Positions 17,056 to 25,249 of a stretch of 64,000 nt of DNA are shown piece after piece. Position 1 is the stretch's first letter; each line of letters opens with the position of its first letter. Below the pieces are notes generated by a model. That model worked only from the letters and a program-made list of their open reading frames with translations. It did no database searches and was not told the DNA's origin. The stretch comes from Phycicoccus sonneratiae (GTDB taxonomy: Bacteria > Actinomycetota > Actinomycetes > Actinomycetales > Dermatophilaceae), in assembly GCF_016887965.1 (NCBI RefSeq), contig NZ_JAFDVD010000003.1, positions 62,001 to 126,000 of the forward strand. Reading direction: 5' to 3'. The translations under genes and the position numbers were made by a program.

Positions 17056-17798
17056 CCGAGACCGAGGTAGTGCTCGAGCCCCACGGTGAGCCCCGGCCGG
17101 TCCCCCACCTGCCGCACCGCGGCGAGGACCCCCGACATGAAGGACACGCGGTCGAAGCTGTCGTGTCGGAGGGTGAGCATCTCGCCCGGGCCGCCGAGCA
17201 GGACCTCCTGGTGGGCGACGAGCCCGCGCAGCCGGACCGAGTGCACGGGCACGCCGTGGACGCGGGCCCCGCGGGCGCCGTCCGGGTCGTGGGTCGTCGC
17301 GTCGGGGACGGGGCCGAGGCCGGCCGCCTCCCGGGCCGCCCCGACGAGGTCGGCGGTGCGGGCGGCGGTGCCCGAGGGGGCGTCGACCTTGTCGGGGTGG
17401 TGCAGCTCGACGACCTCGACGGACTCGTAGAAGCGGGCGGCCTGCTGGGCGAAGGCCATCATGAGCACCGCCCCGATGGCGAAGTTCGGCGCGACGAGCA
17501 CGCCGACCTCGGGAACGTCCCCGAGCCGGTCGCGCAGCGTCGCGAGGCGCTCCTCGGACCACCCGGTGGTGCCGACGACGACGTGCACCCCGCGCTCGAC
17601 GCAGTGCGCGACGTTGGCCGGCGAGGCGTCCGGCACGGAGAACTCGACGACGACGTCGGCGCCCCCGAGGTCGCCGAGGTCGTCGCCGGCGTCGTAGCGG
17701 CCGACGAGCTCGAGGTCGTCGGCGTCATCGACCGCCGCGCACACCGTGGCGCCCATCCGGCCCGCGGCCCCGATGACGGCCACCCTCGTCGCGCTCAT
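17052..17798 (-). CDS. dapB: 4-hydroxy-tetrahydrodipicolinate reductase
   Basis: Second committed enzyme of diaminopimelate/lysine synthesis, reducing the DapA product with NAD(P)H. The 248-aa protein has the nucleotide-binding GAAGRMG at 9-15 and the catalytic ELHHPDKVDAPSGTA block with the paired histidines and lysine. ATG 17798 is preferred; it lies 7 nt after a TACAGT box. In most actinobacteria dapB follows pnp and a pepR-type M16 peptidase; here the space between is taken by a type VII secretion-like cluster. Confidence 0.95.
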   Translation of the reverse strand: MSATRVAVIGAAGRMGATVCAAVDDADDLELVGRYDAGDDLGDLGGADVVVEFSVPDASPANVAHCVERGVHVVVGTTGWSEERLATLRDRLGDVPEVGVLVAPNFAIGAVLMMAFAQQAARFYESVEVVELHHPDKVDAPSGTAARTADLVGAAREAAGLGPVPDATTHDPDGARGARVHGVPVHSVRLRGLVAHQEVLLGGPGEMLTLRHDSFDRVSFMSGVLAAVRQVGDRPGLTVGLEHYLGLG

Positions 17799-17805
17799 GC
17801 CGGTC

Positions 17806-17811
17806 ACTGTA
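17806..17811 (-). promoter_or_regulatory. dapB leaderless -10 box
   Basis: TACAGT on the minus strand, 7 nt before the dapB ATG, with no ribosome binding site. An in-frame GTG at 17807 overlaps the box and is less likely. Confidence 0.6.
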
Positions 17812-17853
17812 GTCAGGACGGGCGCGCCCCCCGACGGGTGACCGGGCCGGCGC

Positions 17854-18261
17854 TCAGGACGTCCGGGCGGCGTCGCGGGCCAGCACCGGCAGGACGATGC
17901 CCGCGACCGCGGCCGGGGCGGCCGCGAAGACGACGAGCGGCACCGCCAGCCACGAGAGCCACCCGACCGACGCCGGGACGAGGGCCACCGCCGCCGCGAC
18001 GACCGGCAGCACGCGGCAGGTCCAGGCGGCCGCCCCGGCCCGGCCGGCGGCCGCCCGGGCCGTGCGCCACAGGGCGAGCACCGCGACGGCGGCGAGCGCC
18101 GCGACGATCCCGGCGGCGACGAGCGTGCGCCCGGTCTCGGCGACCGTGAGGCTCGCCATGAGCAGGAGGAAGACGGCGATGACGACCTCGAGCACGACGG
18201 TCCCCCCGGCGACCACGCCGAGCCGTCGCGCAACGTGCGGGGAGCCCGCGACGCCGGTCAT
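17854..18261 (-). CDS. small four-helix membrane protein of the type VII-like cluster
   Basis: The 135-aa product consists almost entirely of four hydrophobic segments (about 15-40, 45-65, 78-98 and 100-125), with a short Arg-rich loop. No family is recognised. Its ATG shares one base with the stop of the upstream helical protein (TGATG), so the two are coupled. Membrane proteins in this position, directly after a putative secreted effector, can serve as an immunity or anchoring partner; that is inference only. Confidence 0.7.
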   Translation of the reverse strand: MTGVAGSPHVARRLGVVAGGTVVLEVVIAVFLLLMASLTVAETGRTLVAAGIVAALAAVAVLALWRTARAAAGRAGAAAWTCRVLPVVAAAVALVPASVGWLSWLAVPLVVFAAAPAAVAGIVLPVLARDAARTS

Positions 18262-18974
18262 CAGAAGGTGGGCCAGGCGCCGCCGGGGAACGCCGACAGG
18301 TCGGTCAGCGCGCCGTTGACGTTGCCCTTCTGGACCGCGCAGGTCGCGGTGAGGATGCCGGTGCCGACGAGGAGCGCCCCGACGAAGATCGAGATCGCCA
18401 CCTTGACGCCGAGCGGGATGCCGACGACCGCACCGGGCCCGGTGGCCGTCGACCCGGCGGCGATGACGATGCCGCCGATGAGCCCGACGACGGCCGTGAC
18501 GATCGAGCCCCACCAGACGATGACCGCCAGGGCGACCGCGTCGAGGGCGCCGGCGATCTTCTCGGAGATGGGCCCGACGGCCTTGAGGGCGGTGGCCTGC
18601 TCGGTGGCCCGCTTGACGTAGCGGTCCGAGGAGGTGCCCTTCCAGTAGATGTCGACGTCGGAGGTCTCCCGCGTCACCGTCCCCGACCACTTCGTGACGA
18701 AGCCACCGACGTCCTGGCGCCACGTCGTGGCGTCGGAGTACAGCAGCCACGGCGCCCCGAAGACGTTCCAGTGCTCGGAGAACCAGTCGGTGACCTTCTG
18801 CCAGAGCGGGACGACGAAGTGGTTCCACAGGTCGACCGCCTTCTCGGCCGCCCAGCCGAAGAAGCGGGCGATCTTGGCGACGAGGTCGTTGAACTTCTCG
18901 AGGAGCTCGTCCATCTTGCGCTGGAACTCCTCGTACTTCTCGCGGATCTTCTCGATCAGCTCTTCGGGGGTCAT
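18261..18974 (-). CDS. helical protein with C-terminal membrane segments, putative type VII substrate
   Basis: The 237-aa protein starts with a charged amphipathic helix rich in Glu and Lys (residues 3-36), followed by an aromatic region (FFGWAAEKAVDLWNHFVVPLWQ), a soluble central part containing YWKGTSSDRYV, and two strongly hydrophobic stretches (about 145-175 and 190-212). The arrangement resembles proteins encoded beside ESX/WXG100 genes. The central W-x-G (YWKGTSS) fits the WXG turn but this is not proof. It lies 10 bp downstream of the EspC-like gene and overlaps the small membrane-protein gene. Function unknown. Confidence 0.7.
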   Translation of the reverse strand: MTPEELIEKIREKYEEFQRKMDELLEKFNDLVAKIARFFGWAAEKAVDLWNHFVVPLWQKVTDWFSEHWNVFGAPWLLYSDATTWRQDVGGFVTKWSGTVTRETSDVDIYWKGTSSDRYVKRATEQATALKAVGPISEKIAGALDAVALAVIVWWGSIVTAVVGLIGGIVIAAGSTATGPGAVVGIPLGVKVAISIFVGALLVGTGILTATCAVQKGNVNGALTDLSAFPGGAWPTF

Positions 18975-18984
18975 CGTCGCGTCC

Positions 18985-19305
18985 TTACGGGTTGGTCGGG
19001 GACCACGCGTCCCCGATGCGGGCCAGGGCGGAGTCGTCGTCGAGGCGGTACTGCTTCTCGATGTCCTCCAGCGTGTCGTCGACGAGGCGCATCGCCTCGG
19101 CCGCCTGCCCGAGGAGGTCGACGACGCGGTCGCGCACCTCGGCGTAGGTGGAGGTGAACCCCACCATCTCGGCGATGATCGAGGCGTCGATCGTCGTGAC
19201 GCTGATGCCCCGGGCGGTGGACTGCGCGGTGCGCATGTCGGCCTCGGCCGACTCCCAGGTGCCGGCAGCGGTGAGCAGCGCCTCCCGCTCGACCTCGTAG
19301 CTCAT
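18985..19305 (-). CDS. EspC/WXG100-like small helical protein
   Basis: The 106-aa acidic, all-helical protein has the character of the EspC (DUF2580) or WXG100-type family: an N-terminal helix MSYEVEREALLTAAGTWESA, a central turn, and a second long helix YAEVRDRVVDLLGQAAEAM. Such proteins are small type VII secretion substrates or pairing partners. No WXG is present in the turn, so EspC-like is preferred. A purine-rich ribosome binding site (GAGGAGGA) precedes the ATG. No ESX ATPase, EccB/D or mycosin gene is in the window, so its export machinery must be elsewhere. Confidence 0.72.
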   Translation of the reverse strand: MSYEVEREALLTAAGTWESAEADMRTAQSTARGISVTTIDASIIAEMVGFTSTYAEVRDRVVDLLGQAAEAMRLVDDTLEDIEKQYRLDDDSALARIGDAWSPTNP

Positions 19306-19336
19306 GTCGTCCTCCTCGTCGTGGTGCCGTGGGCGC

Positions 19337-20074
19337 TCACGGGGTCAGCCCGAAGCGTCGGCTCAGCGTGTAGGGGTCCCCGACACGCTGCATCGTCTCC
19401 TGGACGGCGCGGACGGTCTCGGCGACGTCACCGAAGCCGCGGAGCACCGAGGACTGCGCCTCGTGCAGCGTCGAGGTGACGAGCCGGCCGATGTTCGCCG
19501 GGTGGGCCCGGGCGAGCCACCGCGGCTCGAGCTCGAGGCGGCTGACCTCCCCGCCGGCGCCGATCTCGACGACCACCTCGCCCCCGGCGCTGCGCGCCGA
19601 CCCGGTGCGGGCGTTGAAGCCGTCGAGCGAGGCCTCCATGCTCGCCATCGCCTGCTCGACCTCGGCCCACAGCTCGCCGATGAGGCGCTCGGCCTCCCCC
19701 GGGGTCACCGGCTCGGTGCGGCCGAAGACCTCGCCGCTGTCCTGCGGCATCGGCATCGGGCGGGCGCGCGGCAGCTCCTGGTCCTCGAGCTCCTCGACCC
19801 CGGTGAGGAACTCGGCAGCCACCTCGGACTGGGCCCGGGTCAGGGCCTCGACGACGGCCCCGGCGAGCTCGTCGTCGGTGAGGCCGGAGCGCCAGTCGTG
19901 GGCGACGCGGACGTCGCGCACCTCGCCCTCGGGGCCGATGCGCACGGTGACCGCACCGCGGGCGTCGCTCCCCTCGCGCTCGATGGCCGGCGGACGCACC
20001 GACTCCAACCCCTGGATCTCCCGGTCGTTGCGCTCGCGCAGCTCGTGCAGCTCGTCGCGGATGTCCTCCGACAC
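19337..20074 (-). CDS. tandem YbaB/EbfC-like protein
   Basis: The 245-aa product has two copies of the YbaB-like beta-strand pattern: VTVRIGPEGEVRDVRVAHDWR (about 42-60) and VVVEIGAGGEVSRLELEPRWL (about 168-188), each followed by an alpha helix. YbaB proteins are small DNA-binding, nucleoid-associated dimers; longer versions are often encoded next to ESX genes. The duplication would make a built-in dimer. The GTG start at 20074 is supported by AGAGGGG 7 nt upstream. It is the first gene of the four-gene minus-strand cluster. Confidence 0.78.
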   Translation of the reverse strand: MSEDIRDELHELRERNDREIQGLESVRPPAIEREGSDARGAVTVRIGPEGEVRDVRVAHDWRSGLTDDELAGAVVEALTRAQSEVAAEFLTGVEELEDQELPRARPMPMPQDSGEVFGRTEPVTPGEAERLIGELWAEVEQAMASMEASLDGFNARTGSARSAGGEVVVEIGAGGEVSRLELEPRWLARAHPANIGRLVTSTLHEAQSSVLRGFGDVAETVRAVQETMQRVGDPYTLSRRFGLTP

Positions 20075-20169
20075 GTCCCGCCCCTCTCGTCGTGGTCGTG
20101 CCCCGAGTCTCTCCGGCCGCGGCGGGAGCGGCAATGGGGAGAGGTCCCCGCCACGCCGGGGCGGCCGGT

Positions 20170-20232
20170 GTTCACCTTCTGTTCACCTTCGGAGCGCGCA
20201 GCGGGTACCCTTGAGGTGAACACCAGGTGAAC
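20170..20232 (+). promoter_or_regulatory. promoter flanked by two PHO-box-like direct repeats in opposite orientation
   Basis: Upstream: GTTCACC at 20170-20176 and 20181-20187, separated by 4 bp. Downstream: GGTGAAC at 20215-20221 and 20226-20232, also 4 bp apart, which is the same site on the opposite strand. Between them lies TACCCT (20206-20211), a fitting -10 box for the small gene at 20254. The 7+4 direct repeat GTTCACC-N4-GTTCACC matches the Streptomyces PHO box; binding by a PhoP-type regulator is inferred. Confidence 0.6.
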
Positions 20233-20253
20233 GAGCCCGAGAGGAGGCCCGCG

Positions 20254-20391
20254 ATGAAGAAGGTCGACACGACCACCGGCCGCACCGGCCTCGCCGTGCG
20301 CTGGGTCCCCGTGGTCGACGCCCGCGGGCGCACGCGCATGGAGATGCGCTGGACCACACCCCACACCCTCCGCACGACGTCCGCGGCCTGA
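20254..20391 (+). CDS. 45-aa basic hypothetical protein
   Basis: Short open frame beginning MKKVDTTTGRTG and containing RWVPVVDARGRTRMEMRW; strongly basic, no cysteine, no membrane segment. An excellent ribosome binding site (GAGAGGAGG) lies 7 nt before the ATG, a promoter with flanking operator-like repeats is upstream, and a perfect hairpin terminator follows 9 bp after the stop. Together these make it a real, separately regulated gene. No function is recognised. Confidence 0.75.
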   Translation: MKKVDTTTGRTGLAVRWVPVVDARGRTRMEMRWTTPHTLRTTSAA

Positions 20392-20399
20392 CCGCACCC

Positions 20400-20437
20400 G
20401 ACGGGGCCCGCACCACCACGGTGGTGCGGGCCCCGTC
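20400..20437 (+). terminator. hairpin terminator of the 45-aa gene
   Basis: Arms 20400-20417 and 20420-20437 are perfect complements (about 17 usable base pairs with a CACG loop). It begins 9 bp after the stop codon. Confidence 0.85.
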
Positions 20438-20470
20438 GTCGTGTCGCGCAGGCCCGGGCCGCGTCGTCGG

Positions 20471-20635
20471 TCAGGCCCAGGCGGCACCGCCGGCCGGGCG
20501 CTCGTCGTGCTCGGGCCACACCGGGTCGGGGGCCGCGAGCGCGTCCCCCAGCGTCTCCGCACCGTCCCCGTCGGACGCCGGCGCGTCCGGCGCGCCCGAG
20601 CCGTCGTCGGTTCCCTGATCCACCACGTGCACCAC
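20471..20635 (-). CDS. putative 54-aa acidic protein
   Basis: Open frame from GTG 20635 to TGA 20471. The product is acidic (DQGTDDGSGAPDAPASDGDG) and ends PVWPEHDERPAGGAAWA. Third codon positions are over 90% G/C while second positions are near 50%, the coding signature of this genome. The start is uncertain: two further in-frame GTGs follow and the ribosome binding site is weak. A TAGCGT box lies about 45 nt upstream on the minus strand. Confidence 0.45.
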   Translation of the reverse strand: MVHVVDQGTDDGSGAPDAPASDGDGAETLGDALAAPDPVWPEHDERPAGGAAWA

Positions 20636-20758
20636 CCCGTTCTCGGTCGACCAGTTCCCCCCGGTCGGTCGTCGAGGACACGCTAGTCCCCGCGCGGCCC
20701 CGGAGGTGGCACGAACCGGCCATCGTCACCGAGGTGTCGGCGATCCGACGCCCGGACG

Positions 20759-20803
20759 CACCGGAGCCCCGGTGCACCGTGGGGTGCGTCCGGGGCTCCG
20801 GTG
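20759..20803 (-). terminator. pnp terminator
   Basis: Arms 20759-20772 and 20790-20803 form a perfect 14-bp stem; the 17-nt loop can itself fold (GCACC/GGTGC). It starts 34 bp past the pnp stop codon. Confidence 0.8.
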
Positions 20804-20836
20804 GGTGGGGCGGCGCGGTGGCCGCCCCGGTGGTGC

Positions 20837-23239
20837 TCAGGCCTCGCTCGGGGCGTCCTGGGTGGAGGAGCCCTCGTCGGAGCGCTCGCCACGGCCGCGG
20901 CCGCCGCGACGACGACGGTTGCGGCGCGGGCGGTCGCCGCGCTCGTCACCGCCCTCGTGCGCCTCGCCCGACTCGTCGTCGCCGGCCTCGTCGGCGTCGT
21001 CGCCGTCGACGGAGGCGGCCGGAGCGGCGGCCGGCGCGTCGTCGGACCCGCCCTCGCCCTCGGCGATGACGGCGGCGAGGCTCAGCTTGCCGCGCGGGTC
21101 GATCTCCTTGAGCTCGACCTGGATCTTCTGGCCGACGCCGAGGACGTCCTCGACCGCGTCGATCCGCTTGCCGCCGACGAGCTTGCGCACCTCGGAGATG
21201 TGCAGCAGGCCGTCCTTGCCGGGCAGCAGCGAGATGAACGCCCCGAAGGTCGTCGTCTTGACGACGGTCCCGAGGAAGCGCTCGCCGATCTCCGGCATCT
21301 GCGGGTTGGCGATGGCGTTGATGGCCGCGCGGGCCGCCTCCGCCGACGGGCCGTCGGTCGCACCGATGTAGATGGTGCCGTCGTCCTCGATCGAGATCTG
21401 GGCGCCGGTGTCGTCCTGGATCTGGTTGATCATCTTGCCCTTGGGGCCGATGACCTCGCCGATCTTGTCGACCGGGACCGTGACGCTGATGACGCGGGGA
21501 GCGTAGGGGCTCATCTCGTCGGGCGCGTCGATGGCCTCGTTCATGACGTCGAGGATGTGGAAGCGGGCGTCACGGGCCTGGGTCAGCGCGCCGGCCAGCA
21601 CGTCGGCGGGGATGCCGTCGAGCTTGGTGTCGAGCTGGATGGCCGTGACGAACTCGCGGGTGCCGGCGACCTTGAAGTCCATGTCGCCGAAGGCGTCCTC
21701 GGCACCGAGGATGTCGGTGAGGGCGGCGTACTGCGTCTGCCCGTCGACCTCCGCGGAGACCAGGCCCATCGCGATGCCGGCGACCGGGGCGCGCAGCGGC
21801 ACACCGGCGTTGAGCAGCGACAGGGTGGACGCGCAGACCGAGCCCATCGAGGTCGAGCCGTTGGAGCCCAGCGCCTCGGACACCTGGCGGATCGCGTAGG
21901 GGAACTCCTCGCGGGTCGGCAGGACCGGCATGAGCGCCCGCTCCGCGAGCGCGCCGTGGCCGATCTCGCGACGCTTCGGCGACCCGACGCGACCGGTCTC
22001 ACCGGTCGAGTAGGGCGGGAAGTTGTAGTTGTGCATGTAGCGCTTGCGCGTCACCGGCGACAGCGTGTCGAGCTGCTGCTCCATCCGGAGCATGTTCAGC
22101 GTGGTGACACCCATGATCTGGGTCTCGCCGCGCTCGAAGATCGCCGAGCCGTGCACGCGCGGCAGGACCTCGACCTCGGCGCTCAGGGCGCGGATGTCGG
22201 CGAGGCCACGGCCGTCGATGCGGACCTTGTCGCGCAGGATGCGCTCGCGGATGAGCTTCTTCTGCACCGAGCGGTACGCGGCGGAGAGCTCCTTGTCGCG
22301 ACCCTCGAACTGCTCGGCGAGGGAGGCCTTCATCGACTCCTTGATCTCGTCGATGCGCTCCTCGCGCTCCTGCTTGCCCGCGATCTGGAGGGCGGCGGTG
22401 AGGTCGGCGGTGGTGGCCGACTCGACCGCGGCGTAGGCGTCGTCCTCGTAGTCGAGGAAGACCGGGAACTCCTGCACCGGCTTGGCGGCGGTGCGGGCGA
22501 GCTCGGCCTGCGCGTCGCACAGGGTGCGGATGAAGCCCTTGGCGGCCTCGAGGCCCTCGGCGACGACCTCCTCGGTCGGCGCCTGCTTGCCCAGGGTCTT
22601 GACGAGGTCCCAGGTGTGCTCGGTGGACTCGGCCTCGACCATCATGATCGCGACGTCGTCACCCGCGACGCGGCCGGCGACGACCATGTCGAAGGTCGAG
22701 CGCTCGATGTCGCTGAAGTTCGGGAAGGCGACCCACTGGCCGTCGATGAGGCTGACGCGGACGGCGCCGATCGGGCCGCTGAAGGGCAGGCCGGAGATCT
22801 GCGTCGAGGCGCTGGCCGCGTTGATGGCGAGCACGTCGTACTGGTGGTCCGGGTTGAGCGCGAGGACCGTGATGACGACCTGGACCTCGTTGCGCAGGCC
22901 CTTGGTGAAGGTCGGGCGCAGCGGGCGGTCGATGAGGCGGCAGGTGAGGATCGCGTCGGTGGAGGGGCGGCCCTCACGACGGAAGAACGAGCCGGGGATC
23001 TTGCCCGCGGCGTACATCCGCTCCTCGACGTCGACGGTCAGGGGGAAGAAGTCGAACCCCTCGCGCGGGTGCTTCCCGGCGGTGGTGGTGGAGAGGAGCA
23101 TCGTGTCCTCGTCCAGGTAGGCGCTCACGGCGCCGCCGGCCTGCTTGGCCAGGCGTCCGGTCTCGAACCGGATGGTGCGGGTACCGAAGCTGCCGTTGTC
23201 GATGACGGCTTCGGTGGCGGTGATCTCGGGACCCTCCAC
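20837..23239 (-). CDS. pnp: polyribonucleotide nucleotidyltransferase (PNPase)
   Basis: Phosphorolytic 3'-5' exoribonuclease and polymerase of RNA decay and, in actinobacteria, RNA tailing. The 800-aa protein has two RNase PH domains (about 15-150 and 345-570, with FFRREGRPS and the [11 protein letters not shown] catalytic block), a KH domain ([19 protein letters not shown]) and an S1 domain ([19 protein letters not shown]). The tail is long and mixed charge, ending in an Arg-rich [15 protein letters not shown] segment. The GTG at 23239 is chosen because AAGGAGG lies 4 nt upstream; the ATG at 23266 has no such site. It follows rpsO as usual. Confidence 0.96.
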   Translation of the reverse strand: MEGPEITATEAVIDNGSFGTRTIRFETGRLAKQAGGAVSAYLDEDTMLLSTTTAGKHPREGFDFFPLTVDVEERMYAAGKIPGSFFRREGRPSTDAILTCRLIDRPLRPTFTKGLRNEVQVVITVLALNPDHQYDVLAINAASASTQISGLPFSGPIGAVRVSLIDGQWVAFPNFSDIERSTFDMVVAGRVAGDDVAIMMVEAESTEHTWDLVKTLGKQAPTEEVVAEGLEAAKGFIRTLCDAQAELARTAAKPVQEFPVFLDYEDDAYAAVESATTADLTAALQIAGKQEREERIDEIKESMKASLAEQFEGRDKELSAAYRSVQKKLIRERILRDKVRIDGRGLADIRALSAEVEVLPRVHGSAIFERGETQIMGVTTLNMLRMEQQLDTLSPVTRKRYMHNYNFPPYSTGETGRVGSPKRREIGHGALAERALMPVLPTREEFPYAIRQVSEALGSNGSTSMGSVCASTLSLLNAGVPLRAPVAGIAMGLVSAEVDGQTQYAALTDILGAEDAFGDMDFKVAGTREFVTAIQLDTKLDGIPADVLAGALTQARDARFHILDVMNEAIDAPDEMSPYAPRVISVTVPVDKIGEVIGPKGKMINQIQDDTGAQISIEDDGTIYIGATDGPSAEAARAAINAIANPQMPEIGERFLGTVVKTTTFGAFISLLPGKDGLLHISEVRKLVGGKRIDAVEDVLGVGQKIQVELKEIDPRGKLSLAAVIAEGEGGSDDAPAAAPAASVDGDDADEAGDDESGEAHEGGDERGDRPRRNRRRRGGRGRGERSDEGSSTQDAPSEA

Positions 23240-23356
23240 GGGGCCTCCTTCTCTCGTGTCATTCACGCACGCGCATCGTCGTTGTGCGCGGGTGTGTCCT
23301 TCAGGCGGCGCCGCAGAGGACGCCGGTCGTGCCGATGTTCAGTTGTGGGTTCTTCC

Positions 23357-23423
23357 GAGCGGGACGGGCCCGCTCATGCGAGAAGGGCGGCCCCTGCACA
23401 CGTGTGCGGGGACCGCCCTCTCG
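23357..23423 (-). ncRNA. rpsO-pnp intergenic hairpins (terminator / pnp leader structure)
   Basis: Two stem-loops follow the rpsO stop on the minus strand. The first (23423 to 23379) is long, GAGAGGGCGG pairing with CCGCCCTTCTC around an inner GCACACGTGTGC stem, and could terminate rpsO or act as an RNase III target. The second (23375 to 23357) is a perfect 7-bp GAGCGGG/CCCGCTC stem with a 5-nt loop. An Actino-pnp RNA element is described in this position in actinomycetes; whether this is a member needs a covariance-model search. Confidence 0.5.
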
Positions 23424-23429
23424 GAAGTC

Positions 23430-23699
23430 TCAACGACGCAGACCGAGGCGCTTGATGAGCGAGCGGTAGCGCTCGACGTCGATGCTCTCCAGGTAGCGGA
23501 GCAGCCGGCGACGGCGGCCGACGAGCAGGAGCAGGCCACGACGGGAGTGGTGGTCGTGCTTGTGCTGGCGGCTGTGCTCGGTGAGGTCCTTGATGCGCTG
23601 GGTGAGCAGCGCGACCTGCACCTCGGGGGAACCGGTGTCGCCCTCGGTCGTGGCGTACTCGGTCATGATCTGCTTCTTGACGTCGGTGCTCAGCGGCAT
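23430..23699 (-). CDS. rpsO: 30S ribosomal protein S15
   Basis: The 89-aa protein is of standard length and carries the S15 signature from [17 protein letters not shown] through [32 protein letters not shown]. It binds the 16S rRNA central domain early in 30S assembly. An AGGAG motif lies about 10 nt before the ATG. pnp is directly downstream. Confidence 0.98.
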   Translation of the reverse strand: MPLSTDVKKQIMTEYATTEGDTGSPEVQVALLTQRIKDLTEHSRQHKHDHHSRRGLLLLVGRRRRLLRYLESIDVERYRSLIKRLGLRR

Positions 23700-23823
23700 G
23701 GGGCGACGACTCCTGTTCCTGGTTTCTGCTGCGCGGCGCTCCCGGGCTGGTTCACCGGGGCTCTGTGGATCCGCGGCCGATCTGACGGCAGTCAGCAAGG
23801 TTACCAGCGGGGGTACCGCACCC

Positions 23824-24468
23824 CTAATCGGCGAGGAGCGTGGACGTCCACGTCTCGAGGACGAGGGCCGCGTAGTGCTCCGGCGAGCGCCCACCGGCGG
23901 TGCACAGACGGTAGTAGGCGGCACTGTTTCCGATCCAGAGGCGGTGGGCGACCTCCGCGTCGTCGAGGTCGGGCCGCAGGCCGCCGCCCGCGCGCAGGTC
24001 GCGGGCCAGCAGCTGCATGTTGTCGGCCCGGCGGGTCTCCAGGGCCTCCCAGGTGGCGCGGCAGGCCGGGTCGGTGGTGGCGGCCTCGCGCAGCGCCTCC
24101 ACGAGCGGCACGACGTGCGGCAGCCGCTCCCTCATCGCGGCCGCGTACATCTCGAGCTTGGCGCGGGTGGTCGGCGCGGCCCGGACGGTTGCGACGTAGT
24201 CCCGCTCGGTCGAGGGCAGCGCCTCGTCCCCGCCCGCGAGGGTCATGTCGTGGACGGCGAGCAGCAGCGCCGGCTTCCGCCCGACGCTGGAGTACACGGT
24301 GTCGACCGAGACGCCGGCGCGCCGCGCCACCTCGGCGACGGCGGTGCCGGCGTAGCCCTCGGCGATGAAGAGGTCGCGCGCCGCGAGGAGCACGGCGCGC
24401 CGGGTCGCGGCGGCCTGCTCGGCACGGCGGGGCGAGCGGTAGCGGCGGGTCTTGACCGGGTCGGGCAC
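23824..24468 (-). CDS. TetR family transcriptional regulator
   Basis: The 214-aa protein has the TetR DNA-binding domain at about 20-65 ([37 protein letters not shown]), followed by a helical ligand domain with no recognisable motif. The GTG at 24468 was chosen: it gives the normal TetR N-terminus ([15 protein letters not shown]) and lies 7 nt after a TACGGT box. It is divergent from the cupin gene with 58 bp between, so it probably controls that gene and itself. Confidence 0.88.
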   Translation of the reverse strand: MPDPVKTRRYRSPRRAEQAAATRRAVLLAARDLFIAEGYAGTAVAEVARRAGVSVDTVYSSVGRKPALLLAVHDMTLAGGDEALPSTERDYVATVRAAPTTRAKLEMYAAAMRERLPHVVPLVEALREAATTDPACRATWEALETRRADNMQLLARDLRAGGGLRPDLDDAEVAHRLWIGNSAAYYRLCTAGGRSPEHYAALVLETWTSTLLAD

Positions 24469-24475
24469 GGGACCT

Positions 24476-24507
24476 ACCGTACCAATATTCGTCCGAAGGT
24501 GGTTCGG
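24476..24507. promoter_or_regulatory. TetR promoter and candidate operator
   Basis: TACGGT on the minus strand (24481 to 24476) sits 7 nt before the TetR GTG. The inverted repeat CCGAA-ggtgg-TTCGG (24493-24507) lies between the divergent genes, 19 nt before the cupin start codon, and is the best TetR operator candidate. The regulator-operator link is inference. Confidence 0.45.
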
Positions 24508-24526
24508 GCCAAATAGAGGAGGCGTC

Positions 24527-25018
24527 ATGGACGACGTCGTCGTGCACCGCGTGGGCGAGGGGCCCGGCACCTGGGCCATGGGCTCGCTCTTCGAGCACCT
24601 GGTCACCGCCGACCAGAGCGCCGGCGCGGTCGGGGTCTCCCTCGTCACCCAGCCGCCGGGCATCGCGACGCCGCTGCACCGGCACACCCGCGAGGCCGAG
24701 GCGCTGCTCGTGCTCGAGGGCGTCGTCGACTACGTGGCAGGCGAGCAGCACGTCGAGCTGACGACCGGGTCGTTCCTCTTCCTGCCGCTCGGGGTGCCGC
24801 ACGCGTTCCGCATCCGGGGCGACTCCCCCGCACGCTTCGTCTCGATGACCACGCCCGGCGGCCTGATGGACCTCTACGACGAGGTCGGCGTCCCGGCGGC
24901 GGGGATGCACGTCCCCGGCGAGGGCGAGGGGCTGACGATGGCCGAGGAGATCGCCCGCTGGAACGAGGTCGGCCCCCGGTACGGCCTCGAGGTGCTCGGG
25001 CCACCGATCCCGGCCTGA
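24527..25018 (+). CDS. cupin domain protein
   Basis: The 163-aa product is a single cupin barrel with motif 1 as ATPLHRHTREAEALLVLEG (two histidines and a glutamate as metal ligands) and motif 2 as FLPLGVPHAFRIRG (third histidine). Related proteins include quercetin-dioxygenase-like and storage-type cupins, so the reaction is unknown. AGGAGG lies 4 nt before the ATG. Control by the divergent TetR protein is likely. A GGGGCCGGCCCC palindrome shortly after the stop may help termination. Confidence 0.85.
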   Translation: MDDVVVHRVGEGPGTWAMGSLFEHLVTADQSAGAVGVSLVTQPPGIATPLHRHTREAEALLVLEGVVDYVAGEQHVELTTGSFLFLPLGVPHAFRIRGDSPARFVSMTTPGGLMDLYDEVGVPAAGMHVPGEGEGLTMAEEIARWNEVGPRYGLEVLGPPIPA

Positions 25019-25249
25019 GGATCACGCGCCCTCGGGGGAAGGGGCCGGCCCCGTGCGATGTGCGCGGCTCCGCGTGCGGTCGGACGCGGACGCCCGCACC
25101 TTGCACGGACTCCCACCCTCGCGGGTTGCGCGGGCGGAAAGGCGTCCACGCGCCCGGACGGCGGACTCGCTCCGCCGACCTCTGCTGCTACCGGCGGGTC
25201 CGTCGTACGCTGCTGGGACGTGACCGGCACCACAGAGAGGTGGACCCCC
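25019..25249. other. 231-bp region between cupin and fds operon
   Basis: No gene seen. It contains a GGCGGA-ctcgc-TCCGCC hairpin at about 25161-25177 and, closer to fdsG, a TACGCT box (25206-25211) that would start a transcript near 25219. That leaves about 30 nt of leader with the ribosome binding site AGAGAGGTGG before GTG 25250. The hairpin lies upstream of this promoter and is therefore not obviously a riboswitch. Confidence 0.4.

Noticed and set aside
23240-23266. ATG start for pnp at 23266
   Set aside because: The ribosome binding site AAGGAGG lies inside this extension, 4 nt before the GTG at 23239, so the extension is probably untranslated.
25040-25200. Molybdenum-cofactor riboswitch before the formate dehydrogenase operon
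   Set aside because: The likely promoter (25206-25211) lies downstream of the hairpins, and conserved riboswitch sequence could not be recognised by eye.
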